NCBI GenBank assembly: GCA_965279315.1
Contig: OZ257145.1
Location: forward strand, 2,666,001 to 2,730,000
DNA length: 64,000 bases
Source of the DNA: JAPWJZ01 sp965279315
GTDB taxonomy: Bacteria; Pseudomonadota; Alphaproteobacteria; Micavibrionales; UBA2020
Direction of reading: 5' to 3'
A program made the position numbers and the translations under genes. Positions 31,829 through 41,500 of the stretch are shown here, one piece after another. Numbering within the stretch: position 1 is the first letter of the stretch; each line of letters opens with the position of its first letter. The notes beneath the pieces were generated by a model. That model searched no databases, was not told the DNA's origin, and saw only the letters and a list, made by a program, of their open reading frames with translations.

Positions 31829-32434
31829 TTACACGATCCCGCAAGCCGCCCTCAGCCGCTTCCGGCATTCCATCATCATGCGGCTTTTGATGAGGGCGTT
31901 TAGGGTGAGTTCGGGCGGCAGCAGCGGTTCCCAATGGGCGCGGTAGCGGCTTTCGGCGGCCCAGATCGGCATGTTGCGGCGGCTGTGTTCGGCGAGTTCC
32001 TGGAACAATTGCGGGTCGGTTTTGAAAACCTGCCCGATCATGCGGTCGGCGATTTCCTGCGTCACACCCAAGCGCAACGTCGCTTCCTCGACAGGCAGGT
32101 TCGGCAGTTCCTGCCCTGCGCGTAACGGCTTGCCAAGCACAGGCGCATCGCCCACGCCCGCCGCCGCACGCGCACGACGGCTGAGTTCATACAAAAAATC
32201 AAACTGGCCGACAGAATTCTCCGGCACGGTCACATGCTTCCCCGCTTCGTCGCGCACATAGGCGAAAATCAGGTTCGACGCATCGTAAAAGGCGAAATCA
32301 CGCGCTGTCTTTTCCGATTCCACAAGCGCCGCAACCAGCGCAGGCCGCGATTCCTCCAGATGTTTCACGAGCACATCGACCACGCCTTGCGTCACTTGCG
32401 CGCCGGAGGATACGGGAAGAACGGGAAGAGACAT
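31829..32434 (-). CDS. Hypothetical protein between ruvB-GNAT and ybgC
   Basis: A 201-aa soluble protein, family not recognised. It is mostly helical with a conserved-looking centre (FAFYDASNLIFAYVRDEAGKHV) and C-terminal WAAESRYRAHWEPLLPPELTL. I chose the ATG at 32434 because GGAG lies 8 nt upstream, inside the end of the GNAT gene. It is part of the minus-strand run from yebC to tolB and interrupts the usual ruvB-ybgC order. Confidence 0.65.
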   Translation of the reverse strand: MSLPVLPVSSGAQVTQGVVDVLVKHLEESRPALVAALVESEKTARDFAFYDASNLIFAYVRDEAGKHVTVPENSVGQFDFLYELSRRARAAAGVGDAPVLGKPLRAGQELPNLPVEEATLRLGVTQEIADRMIGQVFKTDPQLFQELAEHSRRNMPIWAAESRYRAHWEPLLPPELTLNALIKSRMMMECRKRLRAACGIV

Positions 32435-32439
32435 CGGCA

Positions 32440-32937
32440 TCACTCCATCTTCAACATCATATGCACGCAATCCATATCGATCTTCGCCGACGAGATATGG
32501 TGCTTGCCATAGCCGGTCACGCGGAAACCGCTGCGGCGGTAGAAAGCTTCAGCATTCGTCGATGAATCCATGGCGAGAAAGCGGCAGCCTTTTTCCTTTG
32601 CATGGGCGATCAGGTCGGTGAGCAGGCGTTCGCCAACGCCGCCGACGGGATTTTTGCGGACATAGACCGCGCCCAACACGTTCTTCGACGGGTTCACCTG
32701 ACCGAATCCGATAATCTCGCCACCGCTTTCGGCGACCAGCGTGTAGAATTCATCGCCCTCGATATGCCCTTGCAGTTTTTCGATGCGCGCGCCGGAAATC
32801 TCGGCAGGCGCCCATGCGTTGATGACATCGGCTGGATAATAGGCGGCGGCCTTTTCGCGCACGGCGGCGTGGTGCGCCTCGACAATGCTGCGCGCATCCG
32901 CGACCGTGGCGGGACGGATCAGCAAACCGTTTGTCAT
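32440..32937 (-). CDS. GNAT-family N-acetyltransferase
   Basis: A 165-aa acetyltransferase: LLIRPATVADARSIVEAHHAAV at the N-terminus, GEIIGFGQVNPSKNVLGAVYV, the acetyl-CoA-binding PVGGVGERLLTDLIAHAKEKG and STNAEAFYRRSGF. Its substrate is unknown. The ATG at 32937 overlaps the ruvB stop (ATGA), which decides this start over a longer reading frame to 33078. The downstream gene begins 5 nt after its stop. Confidence 0.88.
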   Translation of the reverse strand: MTNGLLIRPATVADARSIVEAHHAAVREKAAAYYPADVINAWAPAEISGARIEKLQGHIEGDEFYTLVAESGGEIIGFGQVNPSKNVLGAVYVRKNPVGGVGERLLTDLIAHAKEKGCRFLAMDSSTNAEAFYRRSGFRVTGYGKHHISSAKIDMDCVHMMLKME

Positions 32938-34004
32938 CCGAGGTCTTCCTGCGAGGGGGTGTCGATCATCAGCGCCATCTGGCGGTCTTTGGCGTTTTTG
33001 GGCAGCGGCAGGCCGAGGTATTTGAAGCCTGCATCCGAAATCATGCGCCCGCGCGGTGTGCGGATGATAAGGCCGCATTGCAGCAGGTACGGCTCGACCA
33101 CTTCCTCCAGCACGTCTCGCTGTTCGGACAATGCTGCGGCGATGGTTTCGATGCCCACAGGCCCGCCGCCGTAATGGTCGACGATGCAGCCCATGTATTT
33201 CCTGTCCATGCTGTCAAGGCCGGTGGCATCAACCTCCAGCTTCAGCAGGGCGCGATCGGCGATTTTTGCATCGACCTTTTTATCCCCATCGACAGCGGCG
33301 AAGTCACGTACGCGGCGTGTCAGGCGTCCGGCGATACGCGGTGTGCCGCGCGACCGTTTGGCGATTTCAAATGCGCCTTCGGGCGTGATATCCATACCCA
33401 TGATCTTCGCGCCGCGCGCGACGATCTGCGACAGCTCTTCGGGCTTGTAGAATTCAAGACGCAGCGGAATGCCGAACCGTTCACGCAACGGGCGTGTGAT
33501 AAGGCCCGAGCGCGTGGTTGCGGCGACCAGCGTAAACGGTGGCAGGTCAATGCGCACGGAACGTGCGGCTGGCCCCTCGCCGATGATCAAATCCAGCTGG
33601 CGGTCTTCCATCGCGGGATAGAGAATTTCCTCGACCGCCGAATTCAGCCGGTGGATTTCGTCGATGAACAGTACATCATTCGGCTGCAGATTGGTCAGGA
33701 TGGCGGCCAAATCACCCGCCTTCGAAATCACGGGACCAGAGGTGGCGCGGAAGCCGACATTCATTTCCTTCGCCACGATCTGCGCCAGCGTCGTCTTGCC
33801 AAGGCCGGGCGGGCCGAACAGCAATACGTGGTCGAGCGGCTCATTGCGCGACTTTGCCGCCTCGATAAATACTTTCAGGTTTTCGCGCGCCTTTTGCTGG
33901 CCGGTGAAATCGGCGAGCGACAGCGGACGGATGGAGAGCTCATCGGAATCCACGCCGGGCTGGCGTTCGGGCGAAATTTCGCGTGCGGGAATGGCGGAGG
34001 TCAT
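32934..34004 (-). CDS. ruvB: Holliday junction branch-migration helicase RuvB
   Basis: A 356-aa AAA+ motor that drives branch migration of Holliday junctions with RuvA. Walker A is GPPGLGKTT (64-72), Walker B/DEIH is VLFIDEIHRL (112-120), sensor 1 lies in LVAATTRSGLITRPLRERFG, and the C-terminal winged helix includes VEPYLLQCGLIIRTPRGR. It overlaps ruvA by 4 nt (34001-34004). Confidence 0.98.
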   Translation of the reverse strand: MTSAIPAREISPERQPGVDSDELSIRPLSLADFTGQQKARENLKVFIEAAKSRNEPLDHVLLFGPPGLGKTTLAQIVAKEMNVGFRATSGPVISKAGDLAAILTNLQPNDVLFIDEIHRLNSAVEEILYPAMEDRQLDLIIGEGPAARSVRIDLPPFTLVAATTRSGLITRPLRERFGIPLRLEFYKPEELSQIVARGAKIMGMDITPEGAFEIAKRSRGTPRIAGRLTRRVRDFAAVDGDKKVDAKIADRALLKLEVDATGLDSMDRKYMGCIVDHYGGGPVGIETIAAALSEQRDVLEEVVEPYLLQCGLIIRTPRGRMISDAGFKYLGLPLPKNAKDRQMALMIDTPSQEDLG

Positions 34005-34639
34005 GCGCTCAGCTCCTTCAGGCTTTCGCGGATCAGGTCGCCCAATGCCACATCGTCGCCCTTGTCACGCATGACATTCGATACCGCGCCGAATGCTTCC
34101 GCACGGCCATAGCCGAGGTTGATGAGCGCAGAAACCGCGTCATTGCTGGCGGATTTCGGCACAACCGCGCCAGCCTTGCCCGTCTTGCTGCGAAGGTCGG
34201 CGACTTGCGCCTGCGCGGCGGCGCCCAGCGCCAGCTTGCCCGCTTTTTCCTTGAGTTCCGTCACAAGGCGCACGGCAAGTTTTTCGCCGACGCCATCCGC
34301 CTGTTTCAGCATCGCCTTGTCGCCCGATGCGATCACGACGGGCAGTTGTTCGGGCGACACCGCCGACAAAATCGCCTGCGCCGCCTTCGGCCCCACGCCC
34401 TGCACGGTGCAGAGGATCTGGAACCAGTCTTTTTCCGCATGATCGGCAAAACCATACAGCAAAAATGCGTCTTCCCGCACGACGGTTTCGATATGCAGGC
34501 TGACAGGCGTGCCCTTGGTAGAGCCGATTTTTCCGAGCGTGCGGTTGGATGCCTGCACCAGATATCCGACCCCGTTCACATCGAGGATCACATGGTTCAG
34601 CGATACGCTATCGATCAATCCGGTGAGTTTTGCAATCAT
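34001..34639 (-). CDS. ruvA: Holliday junction DNA-binding protein RuvA
   Basis: A 212-aa protein that binds the four-way junction and loads RuvB. The N-terminal OB domain (MIAKLTGLIDSVSLNHVILDVNG in two pieces: MIAKLTGLIDSV, LNHVILDVNGVGYLV), the helix-hairpin-helix segments (VQGVGPKAAQAILS and ADGVGEKLAVRLVTELKEK) and the C-terminal UBA-like domain (ALINLGYGRAEAFGAV) are present. It overlaps both ruvC and ruvB by 4 nt. Confidence 0.97.
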   Translation of the reverse strand: MIAKLTGLIDSVSLNHVILDVNGVGYLVQASNRTLGKIGSTKGTPVSLHIETVVREDAFLLYGFADHAEKDWFQILCTVQGVGPKAAQAILSAVSPEQLPVVIASGDKAMLKQADGVGEKLAVRLVTELKEKAGKLALGAAAQAQVADLRSKTGKAGAVVPKSASNDAVSALINLGYGRAEAFGAVSNVMRDKGDDVALGDLIRESLKELSA

Positions 34640-35142
34640 CGCGCCGCCCCCGCCATGATGCCGCCGATTTTCATCTTGGTCGCGCCATGATGCGCGTGGC
34701 AGATCGCGACGGCCAGCGCATCCGCGGCATCGCTCGTCGCCTCAACGCCCTGCAGCAAAATCTTGATCATCATCTGCACTTGTTCTTTTTCCGCATGGCC
34801 CGCCCCGACGACGGATTTTTTCACAAGGTTGGCAGGGTATTCCGCAACCTGCAGCCCGTAATGCGACGGCGCCATCATGACGACACCGCGCGCAAGGCCG
34901 AGCTTCAGGGCCGATGCGGGGTTTTTGTTCACGAATGTTTCCTCGATCGCCGCATGGGTCGGCTTCCACAATTCGATCATCTTGGTGATTTCAACGAAAA
35001 GGTGGCGCAACCGCGCGGCGGTTTCATGCTTGGCATCGGTCTTGATGACGCCATGCGCGATATGCTGCAACCGGTTACCCGTGACATCGATCACGCCCCA
35101 GCCCGTTTTCTGCAAGCCCGGATCGATGCCGAAAATCCTCAC
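34636..35142 (-). CDS. ruvC: Crossover junction endodeoxyribonuclease RuvC
   Basis: A 168-aa Holliday-junction resolvase of RNase H fold. The four acidic residues are visible at D7 (FGIDPGL), E67 (AAIEETF), D138 and D141 (SDAADALA). It works with RuvAB. The start overlaps the yebC stop and the stop overlaps ruvA, so the four genes are translationally coupled. Confidence 0.97.
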   Translation of the reverse strand: MRIFGIDPGLQKTGWGVIDVTGNRLQHIAHGVIKTDAKHETAARLRHLFVEITKMIELWKPTHAAIEETFVNKNPASALKLGLARGVVMMAPSHYGLQVAEYPANLVKKSVVGAGHAEKEQVQMMIKILLQGVEATSDAADALAVAICHAHHGATKMKIGGIMAGAAR

Positions 35143-35891
35143 GCGGAGAGCCTTTCCATCACTGCATCATCAACTTCGAAATTCGAGAACACGTTCTGCA
35201 CGTCGTCGCTGTCCTCCAACGCCTCGATGAGGTCGATCAGTTCCTGTGCCTGTGCATGGTCGAGCTTCACGGTCATGTTCGGCCTCCAGATGATGCCGGC
35301 GCTTTCAGGTACGCCGAATTTCTTTTCGAGTGCGTCTTTGACCGAGAGGAAGTCTTCGGTGCGCGTGATGATTTCGTGCTTCGCATCGACGGTTTCCACA
35401 TTGTCGGCACCCGCCTCTACGCCCGCCTCGAATATAGCATCAAACGACGCCGCCGTGGCGGGATATGTGATCAGGCCGATCTTGGCGAACATGAAGGTGA
35501 CCGAGTTCGTCTCGCCCAGCGTGCCGTTGTTCTTGGTGAAGGCGGAGCGCACTTCGGCCGCCGTCCGGTTGCGGTTGTCGGTCAGCGCCTCGATGATGAC
35601 GGAGACGCCGCCCGGGCCGCGGCCTTCGTAACGCACTTCGTCGTAGTTCGACGCGCCGGCCGCGTTGGGCATCGCCTGTTCCAGCGCGCTCTTGATGCGG
35701 CTGTTCGGCATGTTGTCGGCGCGGGCGGCCTGGATGGCGTTGCGCAACCGTGGGTTGGCATCGGGGTCAGGCATGCCGGATTTGGCGGCGACGGTGATTT
35801 CGCGCGCCCATTTGTTGAAAATCTTGGCTTTTTTCTTATCCTGCGCACCCTTGCGGTGCATGATGTTCTTGAACTGGGAATGGCCTGCCAT
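35139..35891 (-). CDS. yebC: YebC/TACO1-family protein
   Basis: A 250-aa protein of the conserved YebC family (MAGHSQFKNIMHRKGAQDKK, FNKWAREITVAAKSG, MPNSRIKSALEQA, YEGRGPGGVSVIIEALTDN). Members have been described as DNA-binding regulators and, more recently, as translation factors that help at proline stretches. It is the first gene of the yebC-ruvCAB unit. A CtrA-type box lies 27-41 nt upstream. Confidence 0.95.
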   Translation of the reverse strand: MAGHSQFKNIMHRKGAQDKKKAKIFNKWAREITVAAKSGMPDPDANPRLRNAIQAARADNMPNSRIKSALEQAMPNAAGASNYDEVRYEGRGPGGVSVIIEALTDNRNRTAAEVRSAFTKNNGTLGETNSVTFMFAKIGLITYPATAASFDAIFEAGVEAGADNVETVDAKHEIITRTEDFLSVKDALEKKFGVPESAGIIWRPNMTVKLDHAQAQELIDLIEALEDSDDVQNVFSNFEVDDAVMERLSA

Positions 35892-35917
35892 AATCGTTGT
35901 CCGACGCGTGTTAAGAG

Positions 35918-35932
35918 TTAAAGATACGTTAA
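35918..35932. promoter_or_regulatory. CtrA-type box TTAA-N7-TTAA between yebC and a CheY-like gene
   Basis: TTAAAGATACGTTAA is an exact CtrA consensus match in the 200-nt divergent region 35892-36091. It is 27 nt from the yebC start and 160 nt from the CheY-like gene. An additional TTAA half-site lies just left (35911-35914). A weak 45-codon ORF (35948-36085) in this gap has no ribosome site and is not called. Confidence 0.5.
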
Positions 35933-36091
35933 ACCATATACGGTATAATGATGATGCTGTGCCGTTTTAGCACGGCGGCGGGCATCCCGAAAAGTGCGAA
36001 ATGGCTTGATATTCAAGGACTGGCGCGCTATTTCTGGATACAGGGGACATGGGAATACTTTGATTTCATTACAGAAAACGCATAGTGCCGC

Positions 36092-36694
36092 ATGAGTTAC
36101 CAGTTTAAAAACATCACAGTCCTGGTGGTGGAAAGCACGCGCGCGATGTTCGACCTCACGCGCTCGGTGCTGCAGGCATTCGGCGTGAACCAGGTTTATT
36201 CCGCCTATGGCGCGGATGAAGGTTTTGAAACCTTCTGCCGCGTGAACCCCGACCTTGTCATCATAGACTGGCTGGAGGATCCCGCGAACGGGCTCGAGCT
36301 CACGCGCCGTATCCGCACCGATGCGAAAAGCCCCAACCCCTTCATGCCCATCGTCATGATGACGGGCTACAGCCAGAAAAAACGCGTGCTGCAGGCGCGC
36401 GATTCAGGCATCACGGAATTTATCGTAAAACCTTTTACTGCCAAGGCGCTGTACCAGAAAATTGAACAGCTGGTTGAACGCCCCCGCCACTTCGTCAGCA
36501 GCGAAAACTATTTCGGCCCCGACCGCCGCCGCAAGCGCGAGGGCGAATACAAAGGCCCCGACCGCCGCAGCGACCAGCAGCCCGATGTCAAGGCCGCAGC
36601 CAATACTGTCAGCCTGACAAGCGCGGTCGCCAAGGCGAAAGAAATCAAGGCGCGTCACGACAAGGCAAATCCCGACAAAAAGGATGAATGGTAG
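36092..36694 (+). CDS. CheY-like response regulator with basic C-terminal tail
   Basis: A 200-aa protein: receiver domain (1-130) with phospho-acceptor D59 in DLVIIDWLED, T91 (MMTGYS) and K113 (VKPFTAKAL). The acidic pocket near residue 14 reads VVES instead of the usual DD. The tail holds the repeated motif FGPDRRRKREGEYKGPDRR and a Lys-rich helix; there is no DNA-binding domain. It overlaps the next gene by 7 nt, so it likely acts through a protein partner. No histidine kinase lies nearby. Confidence 0.88.
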   Translation: MSYQFKNITVLVVESTRAMFDLTRSVLQAFGVNQVYSAYGADEGFETFCRVNPDLVIIDWLEDPANGLELTRRIRTDAKSPNPFMPIVMMTGYSQKKRVLQARDSGITEFIVKPFTAKALYQKIEQLVERPRHFVSSENYFGPDRRRKREGEYKGPDRRSDQQPDVKAAANTVSLTSAVAKAKEIKARHDKANPDKKDEW

Positions 36695-37227
36695 TTATTA
36701 TGAACCAGCCGAACACAGACACATTTGAAGGCCAGAAAAAAGTCCGCAAAGCGGAGCTGATTTCCCCCCCGAACCGGTTGAAAGAAAAAGTTGGCCATGG
36801 CGGCATCGACGAAGCCGTGCTCGGCAAAGCACAGGAACTTCTGGAAAACAACACCGTCGATTTCAAGCCGATTGCATTGATGCTGGTCGACCTTCTGCAC
36901 GAAGCGATTTCCGACGCCAAGTCCAGCACCACCACCGGCGAGGACGCGATCGAGGCGATGCTCTACCCCGCCATGCAGCTGAAGGCGCAAGGCGGCATGT
37001 TCCATTACCCATTGATTTCTGAAATCAGCAACATCCTCGTCAACTTCCTTGAAACCGTGACGGACACGAACAAGGATGTCATGGACATCGTGGTGGCGCA
37101 CAAAATGTCGATCAACGCAGTGCTCGCCAGCCAGATCAAGGGCGATGGCGGCAAGGTCGGGCGCGAATTGCGTGATGCATTGCTGGATGCCTGCGCACGG
37201 TATTACAAGAGCCGCAAGGCGCAGTGA
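36688..37227 (+). CDS. Hypothetical partner of CheY-like protein
   Basis: A 179-aa helical protein without recognised domain. It contains KAELISPPNRLKEKVGHGG, a central helical region with ALMLVDLLHEAISDAKSS and AMLYPAMQLKAQGGMFHYPL, and ends with a basic helix. The start overlaps the response-regulator gene; a second ATG at 36700 is possible. The tight coupling suggests that it is an output or regulator for the CheY-like protein (inference). Confidence 0.75.
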   Translation: MVVIMNQPNTDTFEGQKKVRKAELISPPNRLKEKVGHGGIDEAVLGKAQELLENNTVDFKPIALMLVDLLHEAISDAKSSTTTGEDAIEAMLYPAMQLKAQGGMFHYPLISEISNILVNFLETVTDTNKDVMDIVVAHKMSINAVLASQIKGDGGKVGRELRDALLDACARYYKSRKAQ

Positions 37228-37318
37228 TTTTCAATCGCTGCTTTTCAATCTAAACGGAAAAACGAACTGGCATCCCCTGGCAACATGGGATGACGGTATT
37301 TAATGCGTTTGATTATTT

Positions 37319-38596
37319 TCAGCGCGAAAGATTTGAAATGACGGCGGCACGATCCGACAGCGCGTCTTCCATCTGGTCGGTCGAGCCTTCATGCGCGATG
37401 ATCGCGACCCTGCCCTGTTGCGCGACGAACAGCAGGGCGGCAGCGGCGTCATTTTCGCCGTCGATGCAGGCGAATTCTCCCTCCACCGTTTCGGCGCCAC
37501 GCACGTTTTTCACGGGCGCGCTTTCGTTATGGGCGAAGTCACCTTTGCAGCGTGCCTTGGCCTGCTCGACATAGGCCGTCACCGTGTCCTGCAATGTGCT
37601 GCCTGCGGGAATAGCGCGCTGTTCCGCCGCACCAAACAGATCCTTGGCCGTCCATGAATAGGTGTTGCCGCGTTTGGTCGCAGGCACTTGGGAACGGGCG
37701 ATGATGTCTGACAGGAAGGTGTCGGGCGTTGCAACAATCTTGGCAGTGACAGGCGCCGGCGCTGCGTCAGCCGCGCTTGCATCCAGCTTTACATCATCGG
37801 GGAACGTCACATGTACGGCCGCGCGCGCGGCGGCCATGCCCTGCTCCGCTGCAATGCGCTGCTGCTGTTCGCGTTCCGCCTGCAGGTCGATATCGGCCTG
37901 CACAACCTGTTCGGCATTCTGGTGGTTTTCGGCCAGCAGCTTGCGGTTTTCAAGGCGCAGCCGCTCGATCTCGTCCTTCAGCGTCACTTCTGCAGCATCT
38001 TTGCCGGGGTTTTGGCCGGGCATCGCGTCGGGCGCGATCACGGGTTCACCGGAATCGAGCGGCGTTTTGACGGCGACCGTCACGGGCTTGAATTCCTTGC
38101 CGACTGAAATATCGCTGGCGCATTTGGTCAGCGCGTTCAGCGCATCCTGCGTGCCGTTCAGGGAAAATGACAATTTCTGGCTGGCGAAGGAAACGTCGAG
38201 CGAGCTTTTTTTCTGCAGGCCCGAATAGAATTCGCGGTCGAGACCCATCTGGATCAGCATCACCTGCGGCGTACCGGCAAGCGCGATCATCTTGCGCTTC
38301 ACCGTGTCGGCGGAAAGGTCGACGGTGTATTGCCCGCCCGATTGCAGCAGTTTTTGCGGGAATGAAATGGCGAGCGAATTCGCCCCTTCTGCATCGCGGG
38401 CGACGACAAGCATATGGCCGCCTTCGAACACGTTCTTCATCGAGCAAAATTTAAGGCCGTTGGTGGATGCGACATTGATCGGCCCCACTTCCCAGTCCTG
38501 TTTCGGCAATGAATCCGCAGCAGCATTCAGCGCTGCGACAAGACCGCACACGATGGCGACGAAACCGAAGCCGGCGCTTTTGCGGGTCAGCCGCAT
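37319..38596 (-). CDS. Exported protein with N- and C-terminal domains paralogous to the 1343-aa neighbour
   Basis: A 425-aa protein with a signal peptide (to about AAADS). The N-terminal domain (30-165; W..GPINVASTNGLKFCSM, C51 and C159) is followed by a short coiled coil (LKDEIERLRLENRKLLAENH; residues 210-250) and a C-terminal domain (290-425) with RCKGDF and GEFACID cysteines. The same order of domains and the same two cysteine pairs occur in the upstream gene, which ends 1 nt before this start. Function unknown; location is probably periplasmic. Confidence 0.7.
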   Translation of the reverse strand: MRLTRKSAGFGFVAIVCGLVAALNAAADSLPKQDWEVGPINVASTNGLKFCSMKNVFEGGHMLVVARDAEGANSLAISFPQKLLQSGGQYTVDLSADTVKRKMIALAGTPQVMLIQMGLDREFYSGLQKKSSLDVSFASQKLSFSLNGTQDALNALTKCASDISVGKEFKPVTVAVKTPLDSGEPVIAPDAMPGQNPGKDAAEVTLKDEIERLRLENRKLLAENHQNAEQVVQADIDLQAEREQQQRIAAEQGMAAARAAVHVTFPDDVKLDASAADAAPAPVTAKIVATPDTFLSDIIARSQVPATKRGNTYSWTAKDLFGAAEQRAIPAGSTLQDTVTAYVEQAKARCKGDFAHNESAPVKNVRGAETVEGEFACIDGENDAAAALLFVAQQGRVAIIAHEGSTDQMEDALSDRAAVISNLSR

Positions 38597-38597
38597 A

Positions 38598-41500
38598 TTA
38601 CTCGATCACCAGGGTTTCAAAATCATCCTGCGTCGTATCGGGGCGGCCGTTGTAAACCGGCTGGCCGTATTGTGTGCCGAAGGAAGCCGCAGGCTGGTAA
38701 GTCGCAGCGGGCGCGTTGTTATCCTGACGGATGTTGAAGCGGTATTGGCGTTCCGGCGCCGGCGTCATCACCGGATCCATGTTGCGGGCGGCAGCAGGCG
38801 TAAACGAAGGAGCTGAAGAAGCCGAACGACCGCCACCCACGACGCTTGCCACGTTGTCGGCGAGGCCTTTTACCTGTGCGCCGTCATCGGGGAAGCCGGA
38901 ATGCAGCACGGCGTTAAAGCTGCCCGCATCCTGCCAGAACACCATCGAGGTTGTGTAGGTGTTGCCTGGCACGGGGCAGGAAATGTCTGCGCGGGCGAAG
39001 TTCCCCGAGGCAGATTTCTGAATGGTGCCCATGTTGACGGACAGTTGGCTGCAATCGCCGCGGTAACGCTCGATATAGGCTTGTGCGTTTTCGCCGAAGG
39101 TGTGGCCCTGGGTTGCGGTGTGTTCATACATGCCGCTGAGGCCGTTCGTCGTCCATTGACGGGTGTTGCCGCCGCCGCCGGTGAATTGCGCATCGTTGAT
39201 GCCGGCATTCGCCAGCACAGATTCAATGCTGCCGGCGGGCTTGCCGGAAGATACGGGCGCGCGCATGGTTTTCGCGGGCTCGTACAGCGGGGTTGCCGTG
39301 ACGGGTGCCGGGAATTCCGAAACGTCGTCCTCAATCGGGGACGGGATCGCGGCTGCGCTGCGCAGGGTCGGCATCGCGGGCGAACCCGCCGCCGTTTCGA
39401 TACGCGACAGGTCGGCGGGCGAAGATTTGACGGTCGTCATGACAATCTTGCGGGTAGGTTGCTGTTGCGGCGCGGTAAAGACCGGCGACGACGCATCATA
39501 GGCGCGTGCAGCGGGCTTTGCGCCGGCAGGACGGTGATGCGACATGATGCGGTCAAGGAACGCCGCGGCGCGGTTTTCATCGAAGGCTGGGTCTTTTTCA
39601 ACAACCGGCGCGGCGACAATCGTCCTGGTGGCGATGACGGGCGTTGCGGCAACCGCTTCAACGGGAGCAGCGGCAATGCGTTTCAGGTGCACGGCAGGCT
39701 CGGAAGAGCGCATAGCGTGAGCCGGGATTTTGCCGTCGAAGAAGCTGCGCGAGATGGTGGGCGCAGGCGTATCTTCCTGCACATCACCCGCAGCGGGTTC
39801 AATCGCGGCGATGTTGCGCGCCGTGATTTCGCGGGTGACATCCATATCCGCCGCCGCAATTTTGCGCGCTTTCGCGGGCTTGCGGGTGGGGATTGGCGCG
39901 CTGACAGCGCGTTCTTCGGAAATGGTCGGCGCTGCGAATTCATCGTTGGACGCAACCATATCATCTTCGGAGCGGACGGGCGTCGCCTTGGGCGCGGCGA
40001 CCTTTTCAGCCGCCGAAATGCCGGACACCGTTTGCGTGCCGCGCTTGGTCGCCTGCAGTTCGGTTTCCAGCTTCGCGAGTTTTTCGCGCGTGGTTGCGAG
40101 CTCGGCCTTTGCAATTTCGGCTTCGCGTTTTTCGGAAGGCGCGACGACCGGCGCGATGCGCGACTGCTGTGCGGTTTGCACCAGCTTGCCGGACAGCGCG
40201 AGGTTTTCCGATTTCAGCTTTTCGATTTCAGCCTGCGCGGAGGCCAGTTTTTCATTGTTCTCGGCAATCGCTTTTTTCTGCGCGACGGTGTTTTCGCCGG
40301 CGGCGGTTGCGTTGAACAGCTTGCCTTCGAGGTCAGCGGTGTTGGACTTCAGGCGCGTGATTTCCGCCTGCGCCTCTTCCAGCTTCGCCGATTTTTGCTT
40401 GTCCGACTGCGCCTGCGCATCGGCAGCAACGGTCGTCTGCCTGGCTGCCGATTTTTGCAGCTCGGTCACTTGCTCGCGCGTCGTGTCCAGCTGGCTTTCC
40501 AGCGTCGAGATGCGGGTATGCGCCTCTTTCAGCTCGGTTTCAGCCTTGTTGACTTCGGTCTCTGCGGCGGCCAGCGCTTCGGAATGTTTTTTCGCGGCAA
40601 GGTCTGCTGCGGGCTTGTCGTCGTCATTCACGACAATCAGGCTCTTGCGCAGCCCCTGCATTTCGCGGCGGACGGTTGCAACGTCATCCTGCGCCTTGGT
40701 CGCGCGGGTCGTGGCGGCTGCGCGTTCGGATTCCAGCACTGCCAGTTTTGTTTCCAGCTGCGCGACATAGTTGTCCTTGCTCGCCAGTTCGTCGGACAGT
40801 TGCTTTTGTTTCTGCGCAAGCGTGCTGTCGGCGCTGTTGGATGCCTGCTTGGTGCGTTCCAGCAGCTTGATATAGGTCGCCTTCAGTTCTTCGAACTGCA
40901 ATTCCTGAGCGGCCATCTGTTTGTGCAGTTCGGCGGTTTCCTTGTCATGCGCTGCCGTCTCGGCGGCGAGCGACGCCTTCACGGCGGCCAGCTGTTTGCT
41001 GTCGCTGCCGGTTGCGGTTGCCATTTGCTTGGAGCGTGCGGCAAGGTCAGCGCTTGCTTTTTCTGCGGTTGCCACGCGCACTTCAAGTGCCGCTTTTTCA
41101 TGTTCGGATTTCGCGACCTGCGTCTGCAGGTCGGCGAGTTTTTGCCTGTCGCCGCTGCCGGTTTTCTGTGCGGCGGTGTTTTGCGTGAGGGCCAGTTCAA
41201 GCTGGCCCTGCAGCGCGGCGACGCGCGCGGTCGATGCCTTTGCGGTTGCCTGCGCATCTGCCGCCGTTTTCTGCGCCTCAGCAGCAGATTTCTGCGTGGT
41301 GGCGAGCGATGCCTTCAGCGCGTCGCGTTCGGCGGAGATTGCCAAAAGTTTCGCGTCGTATTCCGATTGCGTCGCCGACAGCTTGCGGGTCAGCGCGCTC
41401 GTCTGCTCCACACGCTCCGCGCTGATGCGCGCGAGTTCGGCCTGTTTCGCAACGAGGCTTGCCTTGAGGGCCTTGTTTTCCGGCGCGGCGGTTTTGGATG

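Noticed and set aside
35948..36085. 45-codon ORF before the CheY-like gene
   Set aside because: No ribosome site, and it covers the likely promoter region. Too weak to call.
37271..37292. Weak hairpin CATCCC/GGGATG between convergent genes
   Set aside because: Only 6 bp and no T run on either side; not a convincing terminator.
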